NCBI GenBank assembly: GCA_036346225.1
Contig: JARFIW010001111.1
Coordinates: 1,550,001 to 1,614,000 of the forward strand
Length of the DNA stretch: 64,000 nucleotides
From: Platerodrilus igneus
Lineage: Eukaryota > Arthropoda > Insecta > Coleoptera > Lycidae
Direction: 5' to 3'
Shown: piece after piece, positions 12,005 to 23,266 of the stretch
How the letters are laid out: every line of letters begins with the position of its first letter
Position numbering within the stretch: position 1 is the stretch's first letter
The notes under the pieces: model-generated
What the model was told of the DNA's origin: nothing
What the model saw: only the letters and a program-made list of their open reading frames with translations
Database searches by the model: none
Made by a program: the position numbers and the translations under genes

Positions 12005-12791
12005 CTTATAAGCCACGCCGGTGGTTGTATTTACAAAGTTTGATAAATACAACACCGGTAGCGTGGTATGTTAGATACTATCGGCAGTTGGCAGCACTAA
12101 TCTTATACGGATTTAGGTGCGGTCCTCTACCGATGATGTCATTGATATTACGCAATCCTACGTAAATTTACTACATTTTTAACACCAAAAAAAATAAGCA
12201 CACAAAATAAGTAAAGGATTACTCACATCAGAACTCCTGCCTTCGCCCGAAATTGCGCTCGGGCAGGCCTCTAGCCAAGTCCAGTCGGGGCTCCTCCCGG
12301 AGGAATTAAAGATGATACGTCGACGCTACCAAATGCGTACGGAACAGCTCCGGCTAGCTAAGGTAAACATGAGGTCATCCTCAGGCGTAAAGATCGGTAC
12401 TCCTAGGTGGCGGCATATTCTTACCTATGTAGGGTTTGGGCGGGAAGGAGGTAGAGGTAGACAAACAAACAATAATTATGAATGGATTTCTACATAGGTA
12501 AACCCTAACGATACGTTACCAGACAAAAACGTGCACTTGACACCCCGACGATACTCGGTAAAAACCACGTTATCCAGCGAGAACCGCGGAACTCCCTCAC
12601 CCCTGTCTAGTATTGCTATACCCCTCTAGGGATAAGCACACTGCGCAAACTCACTACTCTGACGTATCGGAAGCACCGCCTAGTCTATTTAAAAGTTCCC
12701 GCGTCTCGCGTATTTGAAAATATGGCGGGAAACTTCCGTATATCAAAAAACTAACCTAAAAACATGTTTAAGTGACCCTTGGCACGTAACA
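12005..12791 (-). repeat. gypsy-2 5' LTR
   Basis: 787 bp, paired with 2794-3580. On the minus strand it reads from TGTTACGTGCC to GGCTTATAAG. It is followed on the right by the second ACCAT (12792-12796). Confidence 0.92.
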
Positions 12792-12796
12792 ACCAT

Positions 12797-12960
12797 ACGC
12801 CGCCATGAAACTCTCAAAATCTACATTTGGATGACGATTAATAACTTTTCGAATCTTATTTACATTACTCGAATCTTTTTGGTTGTTGCCAGCAAAGATG
12901 TTAAACGGTCAAAGTTTACCACGGAGAGATCTTCTGATCCGGTACACTAAATCATCAACT
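12797..12960 (-). pseudogene. Macro-gypsy A: integrase tail and start of macro-domain region
   Basis: Continues the 2186-2788 reading after gypsy-2 is removed. The minus-strand residues match copy B: DLVYRIRRS (a typical gypsy integrase C-terminal end), FAGNNQ, then VDFESFMA next to the ACCAT. One stop replaces a codon after RGKL. Confidence 0.75.
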
Positions 12961-13089
12961 CTTTTTAACACTTTGTACGGACGTTACCATTGTCTTTGTA
13001 ATTTTTGGCGACAATCCACGCTTTCTTTGTGGATTGTGCAACCACACTAAATCTCCACCTTCTTGTGCTCTCTTGTCGTATTGTGATTT

Positions 13090-13640
13090 TATTCAATCGC
13101 TTGCCACCTGGATATTCTTTCGGACGTTTCCGTGAATGCTATTTGATGTTTTGCGAAGCTTACTAACGTAATCTTCACCTGCGACCTCTTCTCCAGGGTT
13201 AAATCCTAACTGAAGATCACATGGTAGCCGCAATTCACGTCGTAAGATCACGCAAGCGAGAGAGTATCCTGTGCTGTCATGTACCGAAGATCGGTACGCC
13301 ATTAGGAACAAATGTAAATATTGATCCCAGTTTCCTTGACGTCAGAGACAACATTGGCTAGATGCTTTCCAAACGTCCTGTTCATTCTTTCAACCATTCC
13401 ATCCGATTAAGGATGAAGTGGCGTAGTTCCAGTCTACCTGATTCCAAGATGCTTGCAGACGTTCTGAAACATGCTGATTCGAAGTTCCGACCTTGATCGG
13501 AGTGTAATTTCAACGGAACTCCAAAGCGACAAAACAACTCCCTCACTAGTACAACTGCAAACGTCTCGGCTTCTTGGTTAGGTATAGCATATGCCTCCGG
13601 CCATTTGGTAAAATAGTTCATTGCAACCAAGATGTATTTA
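13090..13640 (-). pseudogene. Macro-gypsy A integrase core
   Basis: DDE integrase of the retroviral type. On the minus strand the blocks are VAMNYFTKWPEAYAIPNQEA, then FGVPLKLHSDQGRNFES (second catalytic Asp in HSDQG). A frameshifted glutamate-motif region follows near 13380-13420, then LMAYRSSVHDSTGYSLA and a C-terminal LRLPCDLQLG segment. It is broken by frameshifts near 13320-13440. Confidence 0.85.
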
Positions 13641-13679
13641 GTTCCCGCGATACGACCGTGCTGAAATACCTAATAACTT

Positions 13680-15199
13680 TTTCTTGTCCATCCTGCACCT
13701 GAGAAGGAACACTTTCTATAGCTGTATTGCTGGCATCGGTATCTAACACAAATTTACCCTCCATCCGTGAATAACTCAGATCGGTGCGTAACTAGTAGCC
13801 GTTTCAGTTGTTTAAATACGCTGTGACAGTCGTCATTCCAATTATATTCTTGTCCATCTTCGGTTAATTTCGTCAACGGTTTGGCTATGTCGCAAACCCT
13901 GGTATAAAACGTCGGTAATATGTACACAAAAAACTTAAAAATTTGTAATATTATTTTGACAACGATCCTAGGTCATGGATCGAAACGTAAATAAAGATCA
14001 TTTTAACAAATATAAGTGGTATTTTTCTCAAGAAATATTTAAAAAATAGCAAACAAACCACAAGAAACATACAGGGAGTATGTACACCCAGAAAACTGCG
14101 CAGTTGCTGTATATTTGCTGATGTCGGCCACTCTTGGCTCGTTTTTATCTTGTCAGGGTCGGGCTCTTATTCTGGTCTCCGAAGCGACATGTACTAGATA
14201 TTTCACCTCTTTTCCAAATAGGTGACATTTCTTAGGGCTCAGGGCAAGGTTTGTCCTGCGTAATCTTTGGAATATCCCCTCTAGGTTCTTAACATGTTCT
14301 TCAAAACCCGCCTAACACTATCACATCGTCTAGGAACACCAGACATGTTTTCCAGGACAGTCCACGCAGTATTGATCTCATCAAACGTTCAAAAGTAGCA
14401 CGAGCATTGCATAATCCAAAGGGCATGACCTTGAACTGCCATAATCCAGTTCCAATTGTAAACGCAGTTTTCTCTTTATCGTATCCAAGGTGTCATCAAT
14501 TCTGGGCAAAGGATAGCTGTTTTTCTTTGTGACATTGATTAGCCGCCGGTAGTCTACACAAAACCCTGTTGATCCATCCTTTTTCTTGACAAGCACTACC
14601 GGGGATGCCCATGGACTATTCGAGGGCTCAATCACTCCCTGTTTCTCCATGTTTGTGATAACTTGCACGGCTTCCTTACGTTTTGCCAAAGGAAGCCGCC
14701 TGGGATGTTATCGTATCGGTTGTGCATCTCCAGTATTGATCTTGTGTTGCACGACATCTGTCCTTCCTTTCTCACTATCATACAGTGCAAACACACCTCG
14801 ATATCGTCCGACCAGTTCTTTTACCTTTCCCAGTTGGTCGCCGTTTAATCCTTGACACGAAGGTATTAATATATCGAGCAATTTCTGTGAGCAACCGTTG
14901 GCTTGTTTAACTTGTGTGCCGTCCACACAACGTTTAAAATGGTATACTGGAATGCAACTTCCCACAATCACGTTTTTTAGGGTCATCGTATGCGGATTAA
15001 TTATTAGCACCCTTAACGGTATCATATTTCGAGACTTTAACAGTTTTGTTCTAATCAGTAGTCCCTCCTGACCCATTCTCGATTCAGTTGCTTGCATCAT
15101 GCATACTTGTCCTTCCCGGAGAGTACCATCCGGGTGTCCCATCACGATCATTTTAGCCTTCTCGGGTATTTTCATATCACAAATCATTCGAACTTGCAT
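13680..15199 (-). pseudogene. Macro-gypsy A reverse transcriptase and partial RNase H
   Basis: RT fingers are at 14500-14700 ([20 protein letters not shown]). The segment up to TLDTI is followed directly by [11 protein letters not shown] in another frame, so about 50 residues of palm are missing. FLDD is near 14325. The connection (FYTRVCDIAKPLTKL) is near 13880, and the RNase H start (LDTDASN) near 13740. RNase H then stops abruptly and integrase begins, so most of RNase H has been deleted. 14708-15199 is the linker between protease and RT, with LIPSCQGLNGDQLGKVKELV preceding the RT domain. Confidence 0.8.
13919..14096. repeat. Possible small insertion flanked by 8-bp repeats
   Basis: ATGTACAC occurs at ~13919 and ~14089. 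The ~170 bp between them is AT-rich and does not match gypsy pol. I saw no terminal inverted repeat, so this is only a possible small insertion. Confidence 0.3.
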
Positions 15200-15322
15200 C
15201 GTCTAGTTACTCGTCTCTTGAAATGGAATCTCATCATCTATCCGATGCACATTTTCTTTCATGTTTACATGAAACCCATATTCTCTCATGAGATCCATTC
15301 CCAAGATACCTTCTTTTGTAAT

Positions 15323-15562
15323 TTAAGCAACAAACGCTCGATTAATTAGTTTGTTTCCAATTCCTAACGTTACGGCAGTCTCTCTGTGAGTAGAAATTTT
15401 CTCACCACTTGTTGTTCGAAGACATATCGATGCAGGTAGCACTTTTCCACGACCAACCAAATCTGATCTCACAATAGTCCTTGTTGCTCCTGTATCCACG
15501 AGTAATCGGACAATCCTAACTTTAATTCTACCATCAATATAAATGCCGTCCAGACTTCCCAT
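15323..15562 (-). pseudogene. Macro-gypsy A aspartic protease
   Basis: Retropepsin-type protease that would cleave Gag-Pol. The minus strand reads RLLVDTGATRTIV with the catalytic DTGA, followed by a flap-like TTSGEKISTH segment and LGIGN. An in-frame stop ends it at 15323. Similarity resumes downstream in another frame. Confidence 0.8.
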
Positions 15563-15599
15563 CGACGATGCAGCACGGATAATGATCTCCGGAGCACTA

Positions 15600-16750
15600 C
15601 GTTGTGCTGTCGAAGTTCGCCCCCTTACGTCGACTTGCTTTAGTTTTCCTGCTGCTCAAGCTGCTCAACCGGTTGTTTTTTTTTGTTGAGTACAGCGTTT
15701 CTGTATATGACCAACTTCACCGCAGCTTCAGCATCGCAGACCCAATGTCCGCGGTCGTTGTCTTTCCAACCTTTCCGCCTTTTGTTTTTCAAACACACGG
15801 TTGATTATTTCTTCTATGCTGTTCTGCGATTAACCGGGATCTTGTAAAGCAGACCGAACTTTGTGACTTACCCTGTGTGATGTCTGCTTAGCTGCTTCAA
15901 ATTCAAGCTCATGAACCAGTGCGCCATTTAACATTTTTGGCCGTGCCAATCTTAGAGTTTGCTGTATTGCGCCATCTTTAACGCCATCCACAAATGTTTG
16001 AACAGTCAGTTGTTTGAAGAAGCTATCTGGTGCCGTGGGGTATGCCAATCTAACTAATCTGGCAATGTCAGCTTGGAATACTTGCAGGCTTTCATTTGTC
16101 TTTTGCGAGCGGTTCTTAACTTGTTGAAAATGAGCGTTTCCATACCTTATCTTACAAGCATCGATGTTAAGAGACCGTAATTATTCTGTTAGTGATCGGG
16201 AATCGTTTGCAAGATGCTAAGAACTTTCCCCCTTTGGGCCACTATTAAGAAGATAGCCTTCTCTTTATTGCACCAAACGTTGGTTATTGCAGCAGCTTCA
16301 AATTGTTTCAAATATGTCGGCCACGTTGTTTTAACATCAAATGTGGATTTGTTTCAGTTTAAATTTTGACGGTATTGGCTCGCTTCTTTCCATGTTTCTT
16401 ATTTTAACGATGTTCTAATTTACAACTTGGTTTGCTAATTCAAGTGGCTGCGTTGTTAGTAAAATCATATGTTCTTGCAGCCTCATCACATCTTCTTCCA
16501 TTTTACCAATTTACTGTCCAACTTTTGCTCAACTGTTTTTACCTCTTCAGTGAAATCTTCTTTCAATGGAAAGGAGCCTTCCATTAATCTTTGTTCTGGC
16601 GTTGCTGTACTTTCTTCCATTTTCGCAGCATTTTCACTAAGTGACGACCTCTCTTCCATACCGGATTTAAAATCCTTAAGGAAATTCATTAAACTTTCTG
16701 TGTTCATTTTACTTTGGCTTCTTGTAACAGGCATATACAAACTATTCAAA
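15600..16750 (-). pseudogene. Macro-gypsy A Gag remnant
   Basis: Two open segments remain. One (15830-16048) reads FFKQLTVQTFVDGVKDG…LRLARP, a typical gypsy capsid C-terminal pattern. The other (16486-16749) is a charged, Glu/Lys-rich N-terminus with PVTRSQSKM. The expected zinc knuckles near 15640-15790 are only recognisable as scattered Cys codons in shifted frames. Several stops. Confidence 0.65.
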
Positions 16751-16815
16751 TGTCTTTAGATTTGTGTTTTTTCTTTTAAATTAATCACTATACACCCAAC
16801 ACAGTCTGACACCAG

Positions 16816-17280
16816 TGTAGTAGGCTCCTATTAACGCGTTCACCAATTTAGAACAAGTAATGACAAAAGTTTTTATTATTCACTATTCACAAGTGTATGC
16901 CTTATTTATAGATGTTTTCAGTCCAATTAACAATGAAGCACTATAACATTAATATTCTATACAAGCACTAATATCTTTTTAAACTAAATCCTTAATCATA
17001 AGTCTTCTTAGCAACAGCAAACACTACTGTAATTTATTTATTACACTTTTATCTATTTATGTATTCTACAAGCTAACAGTACAATATGCACGTTCACATA
17101 ACACAAATTTATATTTACTATAGGATCTTCAAAACGTAATGACCAACTAACTATACATAATATGATTTATATACGACATTTCGATATAGACTGACTGATG
17201 ATACACTTATCACCTATCTTATATATACCCTAAAATTAACTAGATGATTCATAATCCAATGTTTGCTTAAATGTTTCAGC
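16816..17280 (-). repeat. Macro-gypsy A 5' LTR, truncated
   Basis: Matches the LTR at 22729-23266 from 'tgtag..ggct..tattaacgcg' to about 'aaatgtttcag', then stops ~80 bp short of the normal U3 end. On the minus strand the LTR end (CTACA) is followed by CTGGTGTCAGACTGTG, the candidate primer-binding site (16796-16815). The tRNA was not assigned. Confidence 0.8.
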
Positions 17281-17282
17281 TT

Positions 17283-17790
17283 GAACATCTGTTAACAATA
17301 ACTAGTCATAATACTAATACATATCACAACACAAAAATATTTTTTCTAACAGCAAAGATGTAGAGTTTTGTGTCAAATAAACTGCATTTGCAGGAAGTTT
17401 TGCTTTCCTGCTTTAACTTGAAAAAAATGCAGTTGAAGCATGTCGTTTATTTGAGGAGGCTTACAGCGAATATGCACGATCAAAAACTACTTGTGAATAT
17501 TGGTTTTAACACTTCAAAAGTGGTGATTTCAACACTGACGGCAAGGAATGTTCTGGAAGACCACAAACAATTGAGAAGGCCGATTTACAATCGTTATTAC
17601 ATGAGAACGATACGCACGCAAACACAATATCAACTTGCGGAGGCACTAAATATGAGTCACTAAGGTATTTCCAAACGTTTACGTGCCATGGGAAAAATTC
17701 AAACAGAAGGAAAATAAGTGCAGCATGAGTTGACTGAGCGACAGATGGAAAATCGAAGATCCACTTCCGAAATTTTGTTTTTGCGAGATT
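17283..17790 (+). pseudogene. mariner transposase N-terminal relic
   Basis: DDE transposase of the Tc1/mariner superfamily; only the DNA-binding half remains. In broken plus-strand frames I read EEAYSEYA, TTCEYWF, KSGDF, SGRPQTIEKADLQSLLHEN, QLAEALNMS and GISKRLRAMGKIQ, then MENRRSTSEILF at the right end. These follow the order of mariner helix-turn-helix and linker blocks. The catalytic domain is absent; the match stops at ~17790 where gypsy integrase begins on the other strand. Confidence 0.8.
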
Positions 17791-19440
17791 TGGTATCCCG
17801 TGTCTGGCAAAATTAGTTTTTAAATTATTAATTATAGTAATACTAGTAGTGTTTGCGCCTAATCTCTCCACTTTGATATATTTCGAGTAGTAATCAACTA
17901 CTAGCAAATATTTATATCCTTTGATCTTGAATAAGTCACAACCTACTTTATACCAAGGTATATGCGATATCTCACGAGTTGTAATGGTTCGGGTGTTTGT
18001 AATTTAGCCTGTGGTTGGCAAATATAACAGTTTTCAACTATACTTTAATTTTGTTCCGCATGGTAGGTCAAAAGACGGACTCTTCACAGCCAGTTTTATA
18101 CACTTATTAAACCGTAAATGACGCTAATGAATTTTTTGCAGAATTTGTGGTCGCATTTTCCTTGGAATCACGCAGCTTCGACCTTCGTAAATTATGCTTT
18201 CTATAATAGTTAACTCGCTTTTATATTTACAAAAAATCTTTGCATTATCCTTAACTCGTTTATTGTTATTTGCCCATCCATTCCGAATTGGTTAGGTCCT
18301 GCAGTTCTTGGTCCTTGGTCGTTTTGGTTTATAATTATAATTATTCCTTGTATGAGGTATTAATTTGTGAAGTTATTAAACTAACCTGCGAATAAAAATC
18401 CCTGTCACAGTCATCACTATTATTTTTTGTAGGTAAGAATGCTCTCGACAAGGTGTCTGCAATAATTAAATATTTACCTCTTTCTAGACTAGTTTGAAAT
18501 CATATTTTTGTAATTGTATGAATATCCTTTCTAACCTTGCAAAAAAATGGTTTAAGGGTTTTTACAAACCTATAGGAGAGGTAAGTGATCAGTTTCAACG
18601 ATTACTCCACTTTTACCGTAAATATAATCGTGAAATTTATTTAATCCAAAACAGATGGCAAGTAATTCTTTTTTATTTGTGCGTTGCAAGTCTGTGTGTC
18701 GGTTAGTACCTTTGATGCATAGGTACACTAACGGTAAATTGTTTTGTATTATGACCAACCCTGTCCCCGACATAGAACTATCTACAGTTATTAGCACTGC
18801 TTTATTTACATCATAATATTGTAGAACTGGTCTCTCTGTTAGTTTTTTTTAGTTATGCTAAAACAATTTCATGTTCTGCCTCCCATTTGAAAACAGTATT
18901 TTTTCGTAAGTTCTCTGAATGACGTTATTTCTGCTGCAAAATTTGGGACGAATTTGCTTACATAATTTAAGACTCTTATTATTCTATGTATGTCTTCTTT
19001 ATTTTTGAAATTAGGCACTTCTCGTGCCACTTTAATAGTCTTGTAGTTATAGGTGACTCCGTTTCCTGAAATACTGTGACCCAAATATTTTATTTTGTTT
19101 TGAGCAAATTTGCATTTATCTAAGTTATGTTATGTATTTTTCTTGTTCGTCTTTCGACTTGTCAAATATCAGAATGTCGTCAATGTAGACCTGCGAAATA
19201 AAAAATTTTGCTAAATCTGTCCTCAAATATTTCTGGGGCAGATTTTATCTCATACGGCATTCGTAAAAATTTATATCTTCCAAATGGAGTACCCACAATA
19301 AATGACTTCGTACTCTCCTTGTTCAAATAGACCTGATAAAATCCACTGGTTGCGCCTAGCGTACTAAAATACTTGGCGTCTTTTAATTTTGAAAGCAATT
19401 TTTTCTTGAAAAATACGTTCGGATTGTTAGCAAAGTGATT
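17790..19440 (-). pseudogene. Ty3/gypsy pol fragment (RT, RNase H, integrase), third family
   Basis: Minus strand: RT palm (KLKDAKYFSTLGATSGFYQV, 19180-19398) followed by YIDD near 19180. The thumb region (NYVSKFVPNFAAE) lies at 18869-19084. RNase H at 18570-18797 has TVDSSMSGTG and ETDHLPLL. An integrase segment at 17800-17907 reads VVDYYSKYIKVERLG. The integrase zinc-binding part between 17910 and 18560 is badly decayed. It differs from the other gypsy elements in this window and is dead. Confidence 0.8.
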
Positions 19441-19488
19441 GCACTTTCCGAATCGTCATACACAGAGAAGTTTTTTTTTTATTAATAC

Positions 19489-20003
19489 TGTTACGAACTA
19501 CTATTAGGCAACCCGTCAAACACATAAGCTGCATAACCGTAGTGCATTCTCCAGGAATCGAGAATGTTTGAGCATATACCAGAGTATGAATTATATATTT
19601 AATGATGACGTACAGGGTTAGTCTATATCAAAATGTCGTATATAAATCATATCGTGTATAGTTAGTTGACCATTACGCTTTGAAAATCCTATAGTAAATA
19701 TAAATTTGTGTTATGTGAACGTGTATATTGTACCGCCAGCTTGTATATAAATAGACAAAAGTGTAATAAATAAACTATAGTAGTGTTTAGTGTTGTTAAG
19801 AAGACTTATGGTTAAGAATTTAGTTTAAGAAGATATTGGTGCTTGTAAATAGCATTAGTGTGATAGTGCTTCATTGTTAATCGGACTGAAAACATCTATA
19901 AATAAGGCATATACTGTTAATTAGAATTGTGAACAGTGAGTAATAAAGACTTTTGTTATTACTTGTTTAAATTAGTAAAATGCGTTAATAGTAGCCCGCT
20001 ACA
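19489..20003 (+). repeat. Solo LTR of the macro-gypsy family
   Basis: A 515-bp LTR in the opposite orientation to copies A and B, starting TGTTACGAAC and ending GCTACA. It is flanked on both sides by ATAC, a 4-bp target duplication. It contains TATAAATA- and AATAAA-like signals (19750-19780 and ~19943). It is a product of LTR-LTR recombination. Confidence 0.85.
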
Positions 20004-21560
20004 ATACTTTGGCGATTGAGAAATTAGTATTTACAATGTTATTTTGGGGAGCTTGATGATTCATGCCTGTTAATGTTTCTAACCGTTCTTACTGTCCGCA
20101 GCGCCATCTCTTAGATTTTCCTTTATAAGCACTTTTGAGGTTAAAGTAATTGGTATTGAAATACTTTTACTCCGAGTAACGTGTTTATTACTACTAGCAG
20201 TGTGGGGTACGAACTTTACGATGATACCCGGCAGTAATAGCTATCTGATAATTTATAATTCCTAGAAATTTTTCTTTTCGTTTGACTAGAGGTGTATATA
20301 ATAGGTTTAAAATATTTTCCAGTAAACTTAGCATTTAATTATTGCTTAATGATCTTTTTGATTTAACTAACAGGTATATTTTGGTGAATTTATACTGATA
20401 AATGTGAATATAGAATATTGCAGTAAATGGAAGTTAATGTTTAGTTATTCTTCTAAAAGGGAAATAATGGTCCAAATAGTAGCCCCATTAATAGAAAAAT
20501 TTCTTTTGTTTTATTCGAGTAGTTAACAAATATATTATTTTTTCCATGAGGTGCTTTCTCATGTTAATATTTTCAATTGGATTTTCTAAATAGGTATTGT
20601 GCAATTTACATCAGTGGCAGTTTTGAGTTTATATTTCCAAATTTTTGTATTCGTTCATACCCTTAAACCTGATAGAGTATTGCCAGATTCACTCCCCAGA
20701 TTTTGTGTGCTGGTAAATTTTGTATTTTTTAGTTAGGGCTGCCCTCGAAAAAGCTCCAAAAACTACTGAAAATTATATGACATTCAACAAAATTAATAAC
20801 TTCCTCAATAATAGTACTTCAGCTGTATTTCAGCAGTTATTCCATTCTTCCCTTGCGCTACATTTATCCAGTTGTTGCAGTTGAAGGTAACGGTCTCCAC
20901 AAAGTACGACTTGTGAACTTTGTGGCATGATCTCATAGCAGGTGAAATATGACACTTTTCTATAAAAATGCTTCCAAAACCTACTTTGTAGTATATCATT
21001 GTCTAATGTGTTACTTTACCTGCAATAAAGATTAAATTTTTGTGTTTGACCAATGCATTGATTTCACTATCAACCTAAATTAAATTGAAGTAATTTCTAA
21101 ATTACTTTTTTTGTTTCCAGAATTATATTAAGGATGTTTTTTTTAATGCAGTGGCAGCATATGAAACACTTAATAATGAACCACCTCTATATTTAATTTG
21201 ATTGGAACCTATTGTTGGTAATTATTTTTACAAAGACAGGAATAAAACACGTAAGTATTGTCAAACTAATTGTAGACAGTTTTATCCACCTAAAAAAATT
21301 ACAATATTAGACCGAATATAACGCAGTATTTTTTCACTAATTAATTTTCATTAAAGAATTGACTCCTGCTAAATTTGATATCTAGGTAATGGAATGTAAC
21401 AAATTTTCTTATTAGTAAACGTATGCTCCACCCGAACTGTATGTAATGAACATGCTGAGACACCAAAAAACCAAGAAAAAGATAGTTAATATGCTTCTTT
21501 AATTATAAACAAAAAAATCGTTCCATACAATATTTATATATTGTGTCTATGATTCACAGG
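20004..21560. other. AT-rich stretch, nothing recognised
   Basis: I found no ORF with a recognisable domain, no tandem repeat and no RNA gene here. Short poly-T and poly-A runs are common. Confidence 0.5.
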
Positions 21561-21639
21561 TAAGTGTGGTTCACACCTCACTATTGTTATAGTAATTTGT
21601 GTGTTTGCTCTAGTGACAGTTATTTTATTCCAAAAAAAA

Positions 21640-22560
21640 GAACGAGCATGAGTAGTAATAGTAGTGTTGAGAAAAAATGCCCATCAAAGAGACAAATAAA
21701 TAAAGGTACCAGGAGAATCTACGATATGAACCTTAAAGTTATGCTTACAACGAGACAAAGAAGAAACAAGTTGAAAGCTTCAAACAATTACAGAGTTTCA
21801 GAAATAAACATCCATCACTGGAGAAAAAGTTTAACGAAATATAAGGATGCAAATTTCTCTAAAAAAACTTTTAGTGGAACCAAAAAAATGAAGGTTTAAT
21901 GAAGTTGAGCAATGAGTGTTAAAATTCGTAGTAAAAAACGAAATGAAAGATGCCCAATATTCCATGAAGTTATAAAATTGAAATCATTAGAAGAGTTTGC
22001 TGATTTAAACGTTGCTAAAAAGTGCTTTTAAGCGAGTATGAGTTGGTGTAGCAGAATGATGAAACGGAACGGTTTATCACTCGAAGGTGGACAAAACGTG
22101 CTCAAAAACTTACTGGCGACTTTACTGAAATATTGTTGGCTTATCAGCAGTAAGTTATAACATTCTGCGAGAAGCACAACTACATTCGTGGAAGTATGAG
22201 AAATGCAGACCAAACACCAGTCTATTTTAACACCTTACTATAAATAAGAATGGTATATAGGTAAAGAAAATGATCTTATTGAAGTCAACTGGTTTCAAAA
22301 AGTCCAAAATTACAGTTGTGCTTGCTCTTACTGCTGATGTGCAAAAACTTTGACCTTATGTTATTGAAACCTAAAACAATATTCAAAAAAAAGCTGCATA
22401 CAAGAATCACTTTTGGGTTCAAAAAAAGTTGGATGACAGAGTTGTTATTAGACCAGTTGAATGTGATATGGGGAAAAAAGATCGATTTTCGGAGAAACAT
22501 GTATTCCACGCTAGTCGTTGATGAAATTTGAGGCCACCTCATGCCAGATGTTAATAAAAA
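21640..22560 (+). pseudogene. pogo/Tigger-type transposase relic
   Basis: DDE transposase of the pogo branch. The basic N-terminal part (to 21899) ends VSEINIHHWRKSL, matching the CENP-B/pogo helix-turn-helix spacing. Further on, in shifted frames, come SMRNADQTPVYF, containing the first catalytic Asp region (~22195-22235), and a VVDE-like block near 22515 where the second Asp region is expected. Many stops. Confidence 0.7.
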
Positions 22561-22599
22561 ATTTGAAGCATTGAATTTTAGTCTTGTAATAATACTGGG

Positions 22600-22728
22600 T
22601 GGTATGACACACTAGGCGGCTCTGTGGTGTACTTGGTATGCGTTTGACTTCTATGCCCAAGGTCCTGGGTTCAAATCCCGACACGGTCTGCTTGAAAAAT
22701 GTTACGCGAGCATTTTTCACAAAAATAC
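22600..22728 (+). mobile_element. tRNA-derived SINE
   Basis: The tRNA-like head has an A-box-like GTGGTGTACTTGGTATGCG and a B box GGGTTCAAATCCC (22668-22681). It is followed by a tail with the small inverted repeat GAAAAATG…CATTTTTC. The same head and tail recur on the minus strand at 58030-58300. It abuts the LTR at 22729. Confidence 0.7.
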
Positions 22729-23266
22729 TGTAGCGGACTACTGTTAACGCGTCCATCAATTTAGAACAAGCAATAACAAAAGTCCTTATTATTCACTATT
22801 CACAAGTTTAATTAACAGTGTGTGCCTTATTTATAGATGTTTTTCAGTTCAATTAACAATGAAGCACTATCACACTAATGCTATTTACAAACACTAATAA
22901 TCTTATTAAACTAAATCCTTATCCATAAGTCTTCTTAATAACACTAACACTACTACAATTTATTTCTTACCCTTTTGTCTATTTATGTACAAGCTGGCGG
23001 TAAAATATGCACGTTCACATAACACAAATTTATATTTACTAAAGGACTTTCAAAACGTAATGACCAACTAACTATACACGATATGATTTAAATACGACTT
23101 TTAGATATGGACTAACTTATGTACACTTATCACCGATCTAATATATACCCTAAAATTAAATAGATGATTTATAGTCTGGTGTTTGATCGAATGTTCCAGA
23201 TTTCTGTAGAATACACTTTGATTATGCAACTCGTGTGTTTAACGGGTTGCCCAATAGTTCGTAACA
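22729..23266 (-). repeat. Macro-gypsy B 3' LTR
   Basis: 538 bp with perfect TG…CA ends (minus strand TGTTACGAACTATTGGG to CCGCTACA). It is the most complete LTR of this family in the window. Confidence 0.88.

Larger units (their letters stand above)
2794..12791 (-). mobile_element. Complete Ty3/gypsy retrotransposon (gypsy-2), minus strand
   Basis: A 9998-bp element with two 787-bp near-identical LTRs, gag and pol on the minus strand, and a 5-bp target duplication. Order on its own strand: 5' LTR (12005-12791), 1.1-kb leader, gag, pol (protease, RT, RNase H, integrase), then 2.7 kb of apparently non-coding 3' region, 3' LTR (2794-3580). Very similar LTRs and an almost intact 1-kb-codon pol show a recent insertion. 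The LTR starts TGTTAC but ends in TATAAG rather than CA. Confidence 0.92.
1967..17280 (-). mobile_element. Macro-domain Ty3/gypsy retrotransposon, copy A, split by gypsy-2
   Basis: Reading right to left: 5' LTR remnant (16816-17280), gag remnant (15600-16750), protease (15323-15562), RT and start of RNase H (13680-15199), integrase (13090-13640), integrase tail and start of a macro domain (12797-12960). After the 10-kb gypsy-2 insertion come the rest of the macro domain, a CCCH finger (2186-2788) and a 3' LTR remnant (1967-2185). The two halves join through the ACCAT duplication flanking gypsy-2, and the joined order matches uninterrupted copy B at 22.7-24.6 kb. There are many stops, and internal deletions in RT and between RNase H and integrase. 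Confidence 0.85.
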
